64,000 nucleotides of DNA from Neobacillus endophyticus (GCF_013248975.1 NZ_JABRWH010000001.1:2624001-2688000), one strand, 5' to 3'; positions 53,299 to 62,031 are shown, counted from the stretch's first letter. Translations and numbers: made by a program. The notes: a model not told the origin generated them from the sequence alone.

Positions 53299-55986
53299 AT
53301 GAAAAAGAGAATGAAAAAAAGAATGAAAAAACGTGGCCTTAGTGCAGCATTAGTCACCACTAGTCTAATACTTGCACCATTATTTTCGATAGCACCTTCG
53401 ATGGCTTCCACAGCTAAAGCTGATACCACTCAAACGATTCAAAGTATGCCTTGGATGAACGCAAATCAAAGTGTAACGCAAAGAGTGAATGAACTTTTAG
53501 GCGCTATGACTCTAGATGATAAAATCACCCTTCTTCACGGTACTGGGATGGAAGGAGCCTATGCCGGACATATTGCAGCTAATCCTCGATTAGGTATCCC
53601 TGATGTGAATCTTGCGGATGGAGGAGAAGGGGTTGGAAATGGAGCTACCGGTGTAACCCAGTTACCAGCACCTATTTCTTTAAGTTCAAACTGGGATTCG
53701 ACTGAAGCACGCCATTACGGAACGGTTATCGGTGTAGAAGATAAAGGAAAAAGCGTCAATGTGGACCTAGGGCCAAATGTCAATATTATGCGTAGCGGAT
53801 TAAATGGGCGTACATTTGAGTCATATGGAGAAGACCCTTACCTAAACGGTGCTACAGGTGTTCAATATATTAAGGGTGTACAAAGCCAAGGCGTCGTTGC
53901 AGATGTTAAGCACTATGCTGGAAACAATCAAGAGACCAATCGGATGACTGAAAATGACACAATTGATACACGGACACTTCATGAAATCTATTTACCTGCA
54001 TTTGAAGCTGCCGTCAAAGATGGCCATGTAGGGTCTGTCATGGCAGCTTATAACAAAGTAAATGGTCAATATTCAAGTGAAAATAATTATTTACTAAATG
54101 ACGTTTTGAAGAATCAGTGGAAATTTAAAGGATTTGTTGTGTCAGATTGGGGTGCTACACACAGCACTGTTGATGCAGCAAATAATGGACTTGATTTAAA
54201 TATGCCAGGCGGTGGTAACGGGGGCTTTTTCGGAGTGGATTACTTTGATGCTCCGCTAAAGACTGCAGTAAAAGATGGACTGGTCAGCATGAAAACAATT
54301 GATGATCATGTCAGCCGCATTTTAAGAGAAATGTTTCAGTTTGGAATGTTTGATCATCCAAATACTGCACCACAATCAGTTGTAACAAATAAAGAACATG
54401 CACAGGTTGCCTTAAAAGTCGCAGAAAATGGAACTGTATTGCTGAAGGATGACAAAAACATCCTTCCATTAAAACAAAAAAAATCCATAGCAGTCATTGG
54501 ACAATCGTCCTCGGCAAATCCAATGAGTGTAGGAGGAGGTAGCGCAACCGTTAATGCGAATTATGTTGTAACACCACTTCAAGGAATTTCAAAACGTGCA
54601 GGTGAACATGTTACAGTGAACTCTGCTATAGGTACGCTTCCTCCAACTACTTCGTTACCAGCTATTTCTAAAGATTATTTTACAAAGGGAGTCCAGATTC
54701 AGTATTACAATTCAAGTGATCTGACTGGTAATCCAGTATCAACTATTACAGCCGCCAATATAAATTCAACCGGCTTAAGTGGTTGGGGATTTGGCCAAAA
54801 ACCACAAGGGGTAACAGGTACATCGTGGTCTGCAAAATTATCAGGTACTTATACACCTAGCAAGAGTGGAGAGTTTACTTTCCAAGTGTCTGATCGCGGA
54901 TTTATGGGGATCACTGGAAGCAGATTGCTTGTAAATGGACAATTGGTAATCAATAACTGGGATGGAAAGGCTCCAAATTCTACTGGTACAGTGAAACTTT
55001 CCGCTGGACAACCAGTACAAATTGAGGTTGATTATACTACTACTGATGCCCTATTTAATTCACTGCAATTAGGTGGAATGCAAGGAAGCAACAATTCATA
55101 TATTGATGAAGCTGTCCTGGCAGCAAAAAAATCAGAAGTTGCCATCGTGTTTGCAAATGACTATGAATCAGAGGGTAGTGACCGCTCCAACTACGAATTA
55201 CCAGGTGCTCAAGATCAATTAATTGATGCAGTCGCTAAAGCTAATTCGAATACAATTGTCGTTCTAAATACAGGAGGCCCCGTTTTAATGCCATGGTTAG
55301 ATAAGGTAAAAGGTGTAGTGGAAGCATGGTATCCTGGACAGGAAGATGGTAACGCGATTGCTTCCATATTGTTTGGGGATGTAAATCCTTCAGGGCATTT
55401 GCCAATGACATTCCCTGCAAATGCACAGGATGTGCCGGCAAATCCAACTTCCGATTTGCAAGTTAACTACACTGAAGGTTTAAATGTTGGCTATCGATGG
55501 TATGAAGCGAACAATAAGCAACCGCTTTTCCCATTCGGATATGGTCTATCATACACCACCTTTAAGTTTGACCATCTGAAAGTAACACCAGTAACGACAA
55601 CTGACTGGAGTACTCAAAAAAATATAGGGGAAGTTCGTGTTAGTGTGAATGTTACTAATACAGGTTCGCGTGCTGGATATGCGGTACCGCAGCTTTATGT
55701 GCAAGATCCAGCAATTGTAAACGAACCTTCAAAACAACTGAAGGATTTCCAAAAAGTCTTCTTGAATCCAGGAGAGACTAAGAAAGTAACATTCAAACTG
55801 AACCCTCGTTCATTCGCGATATGGGATACACAAAAAAATAATTGGTCAATTATTGATGGTACCTACAAAATTATGGTAGGCACATCTTCTCAAGATATTG
55901 CTGCCCAACATCCATTACACATCCACCAAGCAAATAACGAAAAAATTTCCAATGAAATGGCTTTATGGGATCCACTAAATAAATAA
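53299..55986 (+). CDS. Secreted GH3 beta-glucosidase with PA14 domain
   Basis: The 895-aa secreted enzyme has a signal peptide with an odd triple MKKR start, a hydrophobic core at about 14-35, and cleavage near AKADT. The GH3 N-domain carries nucleophile D283 in FVVSDWGATHS, as well as KHYAGNNQETNR. The GH3 C-domain is split by a PA14 module (about 462-595). A fibronectin III-like domain ends it (VSVNVTNTGSRAGYAVPQLY). It probably releases glucose from beta-glucosides or beta-glucans outside the cell. ATG 53299 has GGAGGGG upstream. It is the intact counterpart of the broken GH3 at 46 kb. Confidence 0.93.
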   Translation: MKKRMKKRMKKRGLSAALVTTSLILAPLFSIAPSMASTAKADTTQTIQSMPWMNANQSVTQRVNELLGAMTLDDKITLLHGTGMEGAYAGHIAANPRLGIPDVNLADGGEGVGNGATGVTQLPAPISLSSNWDSTEARHYGTVIGVEDKGKSVNVDLGPNVNIMRSGLNGRTFESYGEDPYLNGATGVQYIKGVQSQGVVADVKHYAGNNQETNRMTENDTIDTRTLHEIYLPAFEAAVKDGHVGSVMAAYNKVNGQYSSENNYLLNDVLKNQWKFKGFVVSDWGATHSTVDAANNGLDLNMPGGGNGGFFGVDYFDAPLKTAVKDGLVSMKTIDDHVSRILREMFQFGMFDHPNTAPQSVVTNKEHAQVALKVAENGTVLLKDDKNILPLKQKKSIAVIGQSSSANPMSVGGGSATVNANYVVTPLQGISKRAGEHVTVNSAIGTLPPTTSLPAISKDYFTKGVQIQYYNSSDLTGNPVSTITAANINSTGLSGWGFGQKPQGVTGTSWSAKLSGTYTPSKSGEFTFQVSDRGFMGITGSRLLVNGQLVINNWDGKAPNSTGTVKLSAGQPVQIEVDYTTTDALFNSLQLGGMQGSNNSYIDEAVLAAKKSEVAIVFANDYESEGSDRSNYELPGAQDQLIDAVAKANSNTIVVLNTGGPVLMPWLDKVKGVVEAWYPGQEDGNAIASILFGDVNPSGHLPMTFPANAQDVPANPTSDLQVNYTEGLNVGYRWYEANNKQPLFPFGYGLSYTTFKFDHLKVTPVTTTDWSTQKNIGEVRVSVNVTNTGSRAGYAVPQLYVQDPAIVNEPSKQLKDFQKVFLNPGETKKVTFKLNPRSFAIWDTQKNNWSIIDGTYKIMVGTSSQDIAAQHPLHIHQANNEKISNEMALWDPLNK

Positions 55987-56029
55987 TATTTCACCCTCGG
56001 CACCACCGACAAAGCAAGTTTAGTAAGTC

Positions 56030-56077
56030 AAAAAAAAGCTGCAATGATTTCTCTAATGAAATCATGCAGCTTTTTTA
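56030..56077. terminator. GH3 terminator
   Basis: AAAAAAGCTGC and GCAGCTTTTTT extend into an ATGATTTC/GAAATCAT stem. It is very strong and bidirectional. Confidence 0.9.
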
Positions 56078-56088
56078 ACTAATAATTA

Positions 56089-56355
56089 TTAATCAGACCC
56101 AGTAATCAGTAAATCATCTTTAATAACGGCTAATACAGTTTGAGGGCCAACCATTTCGCCAACATTGACATGTAAAGATTTTATATGTCCGCTAACCCCA
56201 ATAGCAACCTCTTCCACCGAACCATTGTTTCCTTTAATTAACAAAAGTTTCTCCCATTCATATACGTGAGTATTTTCTTTAATATAAACTCTTTCGACAG
56301 TGCCTGCACAAGGACTATAAATTGGCTCTTCTACTGTAATCAAAACGTTTTCCAC
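56089..56355 (-). CDS. Biotinyl/lipoyl-like single-hybrid-motif protein (88 aa)
   Basis: The fold pattern is that of a biotin/lipoyl carrier: IYSPCAGTVERVYIKENTHV, then a hairpin and GHIKSLHVNVGEMVGPQTVL. The lysine-bearing M-K-M or D-K-A turn is missing; that position reads EVAIGVSG. The protein therefore probably cannot be biotinylated or lipoylated. ATG 56355 follows GGAGTGG. It is monocistronic. Confidence 0.7.
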   Translation of the reverse strand: MENVLITVEEPIYSPCAGTVERVYIKENTHVYEWEKLLLIKGNNGSVEEVAIGVSGHIKSLHVNVGEMVGPQTVLAVIKDDLLITGSD

Positions 56356-56532
56356 TCCTTCTCATTTTGTATTTTTCATTTTACTTTGATGCAAATATTA
56401 TGCCAATTCTAAAAATTCAAAACGAATAAGCAATTTCAATCCTCGTGCAAAATAAATATGCATTTTTAAAGTGAATATGCCAAAAAATTTTTCCGTTCTA
56501 ATAGCAAAAAAGCAAAAATATTTTGCTTAAAA

Positions 56533-56564
56533 TAAAAAAATCCCCCTTATGAAGGAGATTTTAA
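56533..56564 (-). terminator. Terminator of the regulator-kinase fusion gene
   Basis: On the minus strand AATCTCCTT pairs with AAGGGGGATT, then seven T. Confidence 0.8.
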
Positions 56565-56586
56565 CTTTAAAGGGCGATCACATTTA

Positions 56587-57168
56587 TTATTTTTTTGGAT
56601 AACAGATGATAAAGCAAACCTGCCCATTGCGATTTTCCACCTTAATGCTTCCATGATAAAAATGAACGATTTTATTAGAAATACTTAAACCCAGCCCGAA
56701 GTTTCCCTTCTCCCCTTTATAGAGGGATTTAAAGATTTGATTTAAATCTTTTTCGGCGATTAATGGACCGTCATTCTTAATTTCAATTACCCAGTACCTG
56801 TCTGAACCCTTTAAGGAAACCTGGACTGAATGTTTGGCATACCTTAGTTGATTTTCCAAAATATTTTCAATTGAAACCCGAATGCGATCAGGGTTTCCTA
56901 ACATGATGGCTGGTCGCGATTTAATATCGCTGACATAAAAATTGACCGGCGTCAGGGAATTATGCTCCTTAATCGCCTTAATGAGCTGATATCCATCAAT
57001 ATCCGGAAGCATAATATCTAATACCCAGAGATCAGGCATGTCAGGAATTTTTTGAAGGGCAGATTCACCGTTAAAGAAAGAGATCACATGGTACCCTTCT
57101 TTTTCTAAATATTTTTTAAGTAAATGATTGAGATGTCCTTCATCCTCAACCAGATAGATTGTTACCAT
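56587..57168 (-). pseudogene. Response regulator-histidine kinase deletion fusion (CssR'-'CssS-like)
   Basis: Residues 1-75 are the first three-fifths of an OmpR-type receiver. It begins MVTIYLVEDEGHLNHLLKKY and has acceptor D51 in LWVLDIMLPDIDG, closest in my memory to B. subtilis CssR. From about residue 78 it becomes the ATPase end of a sensor kinase (N box SIENILENQ, G box GNFGLGLSI, as in CssS). Missing are the receiver Thr and Lys, the whole winged helix, and the kinase sensor, HAMP and H box. The frame is open across the joint. ATG 57168 follows AAGGTGG. A regulatory box found at two other genes lies upstream. Confidence 0.8.
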
Positions 57169-57283
57169 AGTGCCAACCACCTTAATCTTCTTACTGAAAT
57201 GGGAATGATAAGATAAGCATAATATGATCTTCGGTGTTTTTTCAAAATAAAAATACATTTAATCCTTTTTGCGGCTATCCATG

Positions 57284-57340
57284 AGTATAGAAGATAATTG
57301 CCGCTGAATTTTCGAAGAAATATGTGAAAATTATGTGATG
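57284..57340 (-). promoter_or_regulatory. Shared regulatory box and promoter, copy A (regulator-kinase gene)
   Basis: On the minus strand CATCACATAATTTTCACATA (57340-57321) is followed after 31 bp by the -10 TATACT (57289-57284). The same layout precedes the PAP2 gene and the DUF4405 gene. TTTTCACA octamers are described for CssR-controlled htrA/htrB promoters in B. subtilis. There is no good -35, as expected for an activated promoter. Confidence 0.75.
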
Positions 57341-57353
57341 ACTATTTTAAATG

Positions 57354-57382
57354 AAAAACCCCCCCAACAGACCTGGAGGGTT
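57354..57382 (-). terminator. Terminator of the cytochrome b-like gene
   Basis: On the minus strand AACCCTCCAG pairs with TTGGGGGGGTT, then TTTC. Confidence 0.7.
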
Positions 57383-57390
57383 ATGGTAAT

Positions 57391-57972
57391 TTAGATAAGG
57401 TAAATATGTACGAGTGCAAGAATGCCAAAAACTAAAGCGGCAATCATATGCTGCTTTTTTGACTGTTTATTTCGCTTGGTTTTGCGCTGAGAATAATGAT
57501 ACAAACCTAAAAATGCTAAAACGTCTAATGCCAAAAAGGAAGCAATCCCAGTATAAAAGTTTAGAGTATTGTCGTGTTCTCGTGGTCCCATATTTATATT
57601 CGTATTTCTAAATAGAAAGAAATAAAGTCCATGTATGAAAGCAATAACAACTGTGATTACTCCAAGAAAAATATGATGCTTTTGCAGGAGCATATACAAT
57701 TGACGCAGCCACTCTTTAAACGGGCTATTTTTGAGTTTTACCATGACAATTCTAATTAGCCAATACACTGCAGCTGCGATAGAGGCAAGTTCGGCAAAGG
57801 TGCCAGCTTGCCTATTTGGCCTTTCAGCTGATCTGAATGAAAAGGATTTGCCCGCCTCTAAATTCAAAGTCTGATACAAGGCGTACCCACTGAATAATAA
57901 AAATACAATTCCTGCAATGAGTATTAAAATTGATATCCCTTTCATAACGAATCGTATTTGATTTTTGTCCAC
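57391..57972 (-). CDS. Cytochrome b / ferric-reductase-like membrane protein
   Basis: The 193-aa protein has five membrane helices (about 9-29, 62-78, 99-117, 139-157, 174-190). Histidines sit at helix ends (QKHHIFLGVITVVIAFIHGL and LGLYHYSQ, ALVHIYLI), which could bind haem as in ferric reductase-like transmembrane proteins. GTG 57972 has GGAGTAAAAAA upstream. It lies between the regulator-kinase gene and the PAP2 gene and was probably part of the same functional group as DUF4405. Confidence 0.65.
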   Translation of the reverse strand: MDKNQIRFVMKGISILILIAGIVFLLFSGYALYQTLNLEAGKSFSFRSAERPNRQAGTFAELASIAAAVYWLIRIVMVKLKNSPFKEWLRQLYMLLQKHHIFLGVITVVIAFIHGLYFFLFRNTNINMGPREHDNTLNFYTGIASFLALDVLAFLGLYHYSQRKTKRNKQSKKQHMIAALVFGILALVHIYLI

Positions 57973-58071
57973 TTTTTTACTCCTATCATTGTTTATTCAT
58001 TCATTATAATAAGAATTTACTTAAATGTATAAGCTTAAGCTACTTACAAGTTCATAATTAAACGGGACTTT

Positions 58072-58128
58072 CATCACATATTTTTCACATATTTCTATGA
58101 CAATTCCTCGGAAATTCTTATCTATACT
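58072..58128 (+). promoter_or_regulatory. Shared regulatory box and promoter, copy B (PAP2 gene)
   Basis: CATCACATATTTTTCACATA (58072-58091), 31 bp, then TATACT (58123-58128). It reads toward the PAP2 gene. Spacing and sequence equal copies A and C. Confidence 0.75.
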
Positions 58129-58168
58129 CATAACTAAAATGTACTAGCCGTAAAATATATATGTACAA

Positions 58169-58852
58169 GTGAAGGCCAAAGGAATGCAACAGAAAGGGAA
58201 AATAGTTGGTGCACTTTTTTTTCTGCTCACAATACCAGCACTTATGTTATTATATCCTTATTTGAATACATCAGATTGCGGGGTTCATTCATTCGTTACA
58301 AGTTTGGACAAATCCATTCCGGTTATAAAAATTTTTGTTATTCCATACACTGCCTGGGTGGGATACATCGCCTTAACATTGATCTATATATGTTTTAAAG
58401 ACTATAGGCTTGCAATCAGAACAATCCTAGTTTTTGATCTGGGATTAATAATCTGTTTTATTATTTATTATTTTTTTCAAACAGAAGGCCCAGTACGCCC
58501 AGTGATTACCGGGCAGGATGTTCTTTCAAGAATGCTGCAATACATTTATTCAATTGACCATCCATATAATAGTTTTCCAAGTATACATGCCATGAGCAGT
58601 TATTTAATGATAAGATCAATAAGGAACTGTTCATGGAAAAACAAGTGGCACCAGTGGATCATAAGAATTTTCTCCACTTCCATTATTTTGGCAACCATGT
58701 TTATTAAGCAACATGTTATGATGGACGTTATTGATGCCATCTTACTGGTAGAATGTTTATTTAAGAGTGTGGAGTTTGTATATGGCTGGTTATTCTTACA
58801 AGGCAGAGCATTAAAGAATGCTGTCAAAAAACCGAGTTCATATTCGGCATAG
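58169..58852 (+). CDS. PAP2-family membrane phosphatase
   Basis: The 227-aa protein has six membrane helices. The PAP2-like signature is partly degenerate: FFQTEGPVRPVIT, then the S-x-x-S-x-H core as SFPSIHAMSS, and a C-terminal KQHVMMDVIDAI with the catalytic His. It resembles inositol phosphotransferase/phosphatidate phosphatase relatives and probably acts on lipid phosphates such as undecaprenyl pyrophosphate. The start may be GTG 58169 or ATG 58184. A shared regulatory box precedes it. Confidence 0.8.
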   Translation: MKAKGMQQKGKIVGALFFLLTIPALMLLYPYLNTSDCGVHSFVTSLDKSIPVIKIFVIPYTAWVGYIALTLIYICFKDYRLAIRTILVFDLGLIICFIIYYFFQTEGPVRPVITGQDVLSRMLQYIYSIDHPYNSFPSIHAMSSYLMIRSIRNCSWKNKWHQWIIRIFSTSIILATMFIKQHVMMDVIDAILLVECLFKSVEFVYGWLFLQGRALKNAVKKPSSYSA

Positions 58853-58870
58853 TCATATAAAAATAAGACT

Positions 58871-58947
58871 ATGTTAAAGAACATTGTTGATATTTAAACA
58901 ATGTTGATTGGAGCGGAAAGTGAAGTGTCTTTCGCTACAATCAACAG
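58871..58947. repeat. Dispersed repeat: 30-base block plus short GC-rich hairpin
   Basis: 58871-58900 is identical to the complement of 41048-41077. It is followed by a 46-base hairpin (TGTTGATTGGAGCGGAAAG with CTTTCGCTACAATCAACA). This looks like an internally deleted relative of the 139-bp repeat at 10045. Outer bases (ATGTTAAA and TTTAACAT) are also inverted. Confidence 0.65.
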
Positions 58948-59027
58948 CCAAATTTAACATTGTCAAAAATAAAAGCGAGTTAACTAATTTGATCTGCAAA
59001 TAAAATTAGCAGAAAGGTTTTGATAAA

Positions 59028-60185
59028 ATGAATAAAAAAATCCTTATTATCTCATCTGATCATACAGGTCATGGGCATAAAAGTATTGCTGAATCATTAC
59101 AAGAAAAAATGAATCTCAATAAAGAAATGGAAATGCATGTAGTGGATGGTTTTGCATTAGGTGGTACAGCTTTATTAAATATTGGCAAATCCTACGCTCC
59201 AATAACTCGTTATTCTGCACAGCTATGGAATGCAATTTGGCATTTTTCTGCAATGAATTCCATTTTGGTAGATAAATTTGTGGAAGTAATGATTAGGAAC
59301 AATTTTCTGTCTGTGTTGAATGAAGTAAAACCAGATTTGATTTTATCTATTCATCCAAATTTCAATGGTTCAATAATTAATATTCTGCATAAAGAAAACA
59401 TTCGTATTCCGTTTGGCACACTTATTGCTGACCTAGTCAATATTTATCCATTATGGGCGGATCCAAGGGCAGATTTTATCCTTAGTCCTACAGAAGAGGC
59501 CAAGGAAAAATGTTTAGAATTTGGCGTTCCTGAGGAAAAAATCAATGTCGTTGGATTTCCTGTTCGAGAAAGATTTCATATTGATTCAGACAAACGGAGC
59601 GGCGAAGCATCGACGATGAATTTCTTAATGATGAGCGGTGGTGAAGGTGTTGGCAATATGAGTGCCATTGCCGAGGAACTTCTTAATCATTTTGATTGCA
59701 CAGTAAGCATCATTGCAGGCAGAAATGAAAAATTGAAATTGGAATTGGAAACATCTTTAAAAGATCGTTTTGGTGATCGGGCTAAAATTTACGGATTTGT
59801 TAAGAACATTCAAGATTTGATGTTGTCAGCAGATATTGCGATTACAAGAGGCAGCCCGAATGTTATGTTTGAGTCAGTTGCGACAAACCTGCCAATTATT
59901 ATTACAACAGCTTTACCAGGGCAGGAAAAAGATAATCCATGGTTTGCTGAAAAGCATAATTTGGGTGTTTATTGCCAACATACAGAAAATCTTATTTCTA
60001 TTATTGAGGATTTATTAGACGATGATGGGAAACGGTTAGCTGCAATTAAAGAGTCACAAAGAAACTTTATAAATAAGCATGCAGCAGAAGAAATATTAAA
60101 TTTTCTACAATCAGCGGAGAAAGCTGAGTATGAACCTGTGAAGAAAAAATTTGCGTTTCGTTTTGCTTTTGCACCTAATAAGTAA
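59028..60185 (+). CDS. UgtP/MGDG-synthase-like glycosyltransferase
   Basis: The 385-aa protein belongs to the GT28-type group. It starts ILIISSDHTGHGHKSIAESL (the glycine-rich G-x-G-H acceptor loop), then SIHPNFNGSI, FGTLIADLVNIYPLWADPRA and a donor-binding ITRGSPNVMFESVATNLPII. The closest known members add glucose or galactose to diacylglycerol (UgtP, MGDG synthase). ATG 59028 has AAAGG upstream. The product would be a membrane glycolipid. Confidence 0.88.
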   Translation: MNKKILIISSDHTGHGHKSIAESLQEKMNLNKEMEMHVVDGFALGGTALLNIGKSYAPITRYSAQLWNAIWHFSAMNSILVDKFVEVMIRNNFLSVLNEVKPDLILSIHPNFNGSIINILHKENIRIPFGTLIADLVNIYPLWADPRADFILSPTEEAKEKCLEFGVPEEKINVVGFPVRERFHIDSDKRSGEASTMNFLMMSGGEGVGNMSAIAEELLNHFDCTVSIIAGRNEKLKLELETSLKDRFGDRAKIYGFVKNIQDLMLSADIAITRGSPNVMFESVATNLPIIITTALPGQEKDNPWFAEKHNLGVYCQHTENLISIIEDLLDDDGKRLAAIKESQRNFINKHAAEEILNFLQSAEKAEYEPVKKKFAFRFAFAPNK

Positions 60186-60223
60186 ACCAACGTTAACAAA
60201 AAAATAGATCATGGACTTTTAGG

Positions 60224-60256
60224 GTGGCTTGAAGTATTTTTCAGGCCATTTTTTCT
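60224..60256 (+). terminator. Terminator of the glycosyltransferase gene
   Basis: TGGCTTGAA pairs with TTCAGGCCA, then TTTTTT. Confidence 0.85.
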
Positions 60257-60258
60257 TT

Positions 60259-60351
60259 AGCTGATAGGAAATCTTAACTTTTCTACTTAGGCATAAGTGC
60301 AACTACGCCTCTGTCTTCACCCTAACGGGCTCGTCAGTCGGCGAGTTTTCT
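60259..60351. other. GC-shifted block in the glycosyltransferase-DUF4405 spacer
   Basis: After an AT-rich start the segment holds CATAAGTGCAACTACGCCTC and CTAACGGGCTCGTCAGTCGG then CGAGTTTTC, including a CTCG/CGAG hairpin. It has no reading frame. The composition differs from both sides, and I have the impression of a dispersed Bacillaceae intergenic block. Confidence 0.3.
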
Positions 60352-60372
60352 AATATTTGGTGGACTTCAATG

Positions 60373-60408
60373 AAAAATAATTGGATTAAAATTTCCAATT
60401 ATTTTTTT
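60373..60408. terminator. Bidirectional terminator
   Basis: AAAAATAATTGG pairs with CCAATTATTTTT, with A and T tracts outside. Confidence 0.8.
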
Positions 60409-60449
60409 ATTGAAGTAGGCATTTTTTATTCTGCAAGGGGACGGGGTAC

Positions 60450-61334
60450 TCAGTTTGATTTATCTTTTTTCTTCTTTCTTCCGAATAGTTTTTTCAAATA
60501 ATACGTAATGATTACAAACAGAGCCATAATCCCAGTGTAGGTGGAGATAACACCAAACACATTAACGGAACCTCCGCCACCTTCGCCGTCATGCTTTATG
60601 TTAGCCCTGAAATCCTGAGCGGCATTTGAATTAGCCTGGCCATTTTGTTGATTGGATTTGGTTGTACTGTTGGCGGGCATATTTCCGTCAAATGGTTTCA
60701 TGCCGTCCATGGGCTTATGAAAATCGCCGTCATTATGTCCAGCCATATTCTGTGTACTCATTCCAAACACAGATGATACACCTGATAGTTGGTTCACAAA
60801 ATTGGTGCTATTTATTTCATACACCCCAAAGAGAAGGACAAGGACGGTTAGTGCTCTTGCTGCATAGCGGCCCCAAGCTGCAGAGGATTTAACCCGCCAA
60901 ATCTTTCTCCATACATTCACAATCCATTGCCAGTGAAGCCCTACATGTATCCCAACTAACAATAACACTAAGAAGGAGACAGCAATATGGGTAACATGGA
61001 ACCACATTTGGTTCGTAACATGGATATTTGGAAAAACAACTTTAGAAATAAGAATTCCACTTATGATGACAAAGGACATAGAAATTAATAATAAAAGATT
61101 CAAAGCGTAGCTGCCTCTTGTCCTCCAAGGTAATTTCGGGTCAAACAACTTCCGAGTAACATTTGCTACCCATTTCCAGTTCAAGAGAATATGGGTGAAA
61201 TACATGACAGCAAAGACAAGTCCAGCAATTTCATGGAAAGGCTGTCCGCCTAAAACACGTTTATTAAAAAACTACACAAACAATAACGCCATTACTAAAT
61301 CCAAGGCAAATTTAACATAATTTATCTTTTTCAA
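60450..61334 (-). pseudogene. DUF4405 membrane protein with in-frame TAG
   Basis: Read from TTG 61334 (behind AGAGGTGA) the protein begins MKKINYVKFALDLVMALLFV and then meets TAG (61274-61272). The same frame continues FFNKRVLGGQPFHEIAGLVF and stays open to 60450. The whole would be 294 residues with four DUF4405 helices carrying haem-ligand-like histidines (GGQPFHEIAG, YFTHILLNWKW, HVTHIAVSF, VGIHVGLHW). An Asn/Gly-rich extracytoplasmic stretch and a last helix follow. A single base change (TTG to TAG) explains the stop. Re-initiation at 61205 would lose the first helix. Confidence 0.8.
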
Positions 61335-61417
61335 CGAATCGTCACCTCTAATTTTAGAAATTTCTTTTACAACATAAGTTTCTCGCTTCAAGTCCTCCTC
61401 AAAGTTTTCTGATTATG

Positions 61418-61475
61418 AGTATAGTCAGGAATTTTCACAGAAATATCGTAGAAATATGTGAAAAGTATGTGATAG
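61418..61475 (-). promoter_or_regulatory. Shared regulatory box and promoter, copy C (DUF4405 gene)
   Basis: On the minus strand ATCACATACTTTTCACATA (61473-61455), 31 bp, then TATACT (61423-61418). Same order and spacing as copies A and B. It reads toward the DUF4405 gene. Confidence 0.75.
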
Positions 61476-61605
61476 GCTGTTAAAACAGCCATAATTTTCA
61501 TGAACAGGCTGGATCTTTGGACTTTTCATCATTTCATAAGCTATAATAAGCTGACTGTTTTTTGAAAAAAATTTAAAACAAAGTGAACAGGGAGGAATTT
61601 TTAAT

Positions 61606-61980
61606 ATGTCCACAAGTATACATATCACAGCATGGGCCATAGGCATTATACTGTTTCTAGTTACGTTCTTCATGTATAAAAACAAAAATCCAAAGTCGAA
61701 AATGTTACATATGATTGTACGCCTTCTGTACATCATAATTTTTATTACAGGATTTTTGCTGTTCTGGGGAGTTATGAAACAAATAAACAATCATTATCAA
61801 ATGTTGTACGGGTTTAAAATGCTCGGAGGGTTATGGGTGATTGCTGCCATGGAAATCACATTGGTTAGCATCAGTAAAGGGAAGAATCCTGCAGCCGGCT
61901 GGATTCAATTTATCATTGCATTTCTTATCGTCCTGTATTTAGGCCTAAGCCTTCCATTAGGATGGTATGAATTTAAATAA
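61606..61980 (+). CDS. yisL: YisL family membrane protein (DUF1516)
   Basis: The 124-aa protein has four membrane helices and starts MSTSIHITAWAIGIILFLVT. Other parts include MLHMIVRLLYIIIFITG and the end LGLSLPLGWYEF, all as in YisL. ATG 61606 follows GGGAGGAATTTTTAAT. Its function is unknown. It ends at a perfect hairpin terminator. Confidence 0.88.
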   Translation: MSTSIHITAWAIGIILFLVTFFMYKNKNPKSKMLHMIVRLLYIIIFITGFLLFWGVMKQINNHYQMLYGFKMLGGLWVIAAMEITLVSISKGKNPAAGWIQFIIAFLIVLYLGLSLPLGWYEFK

Positions 61981-61997
61981 AAAGTTCTTATAACAAT

Positions 61998-62031
61998 AAA
62001 AAGTCAATCAACTAGTGTGATTGACTTTTTC
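61998..62031 (+). terminator. yisL terminator
   Basis: AAAAAGTCAATCA pairs perfectly with TGATTGACTTTTT around ACTAGTG. Confidence 0.92.
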
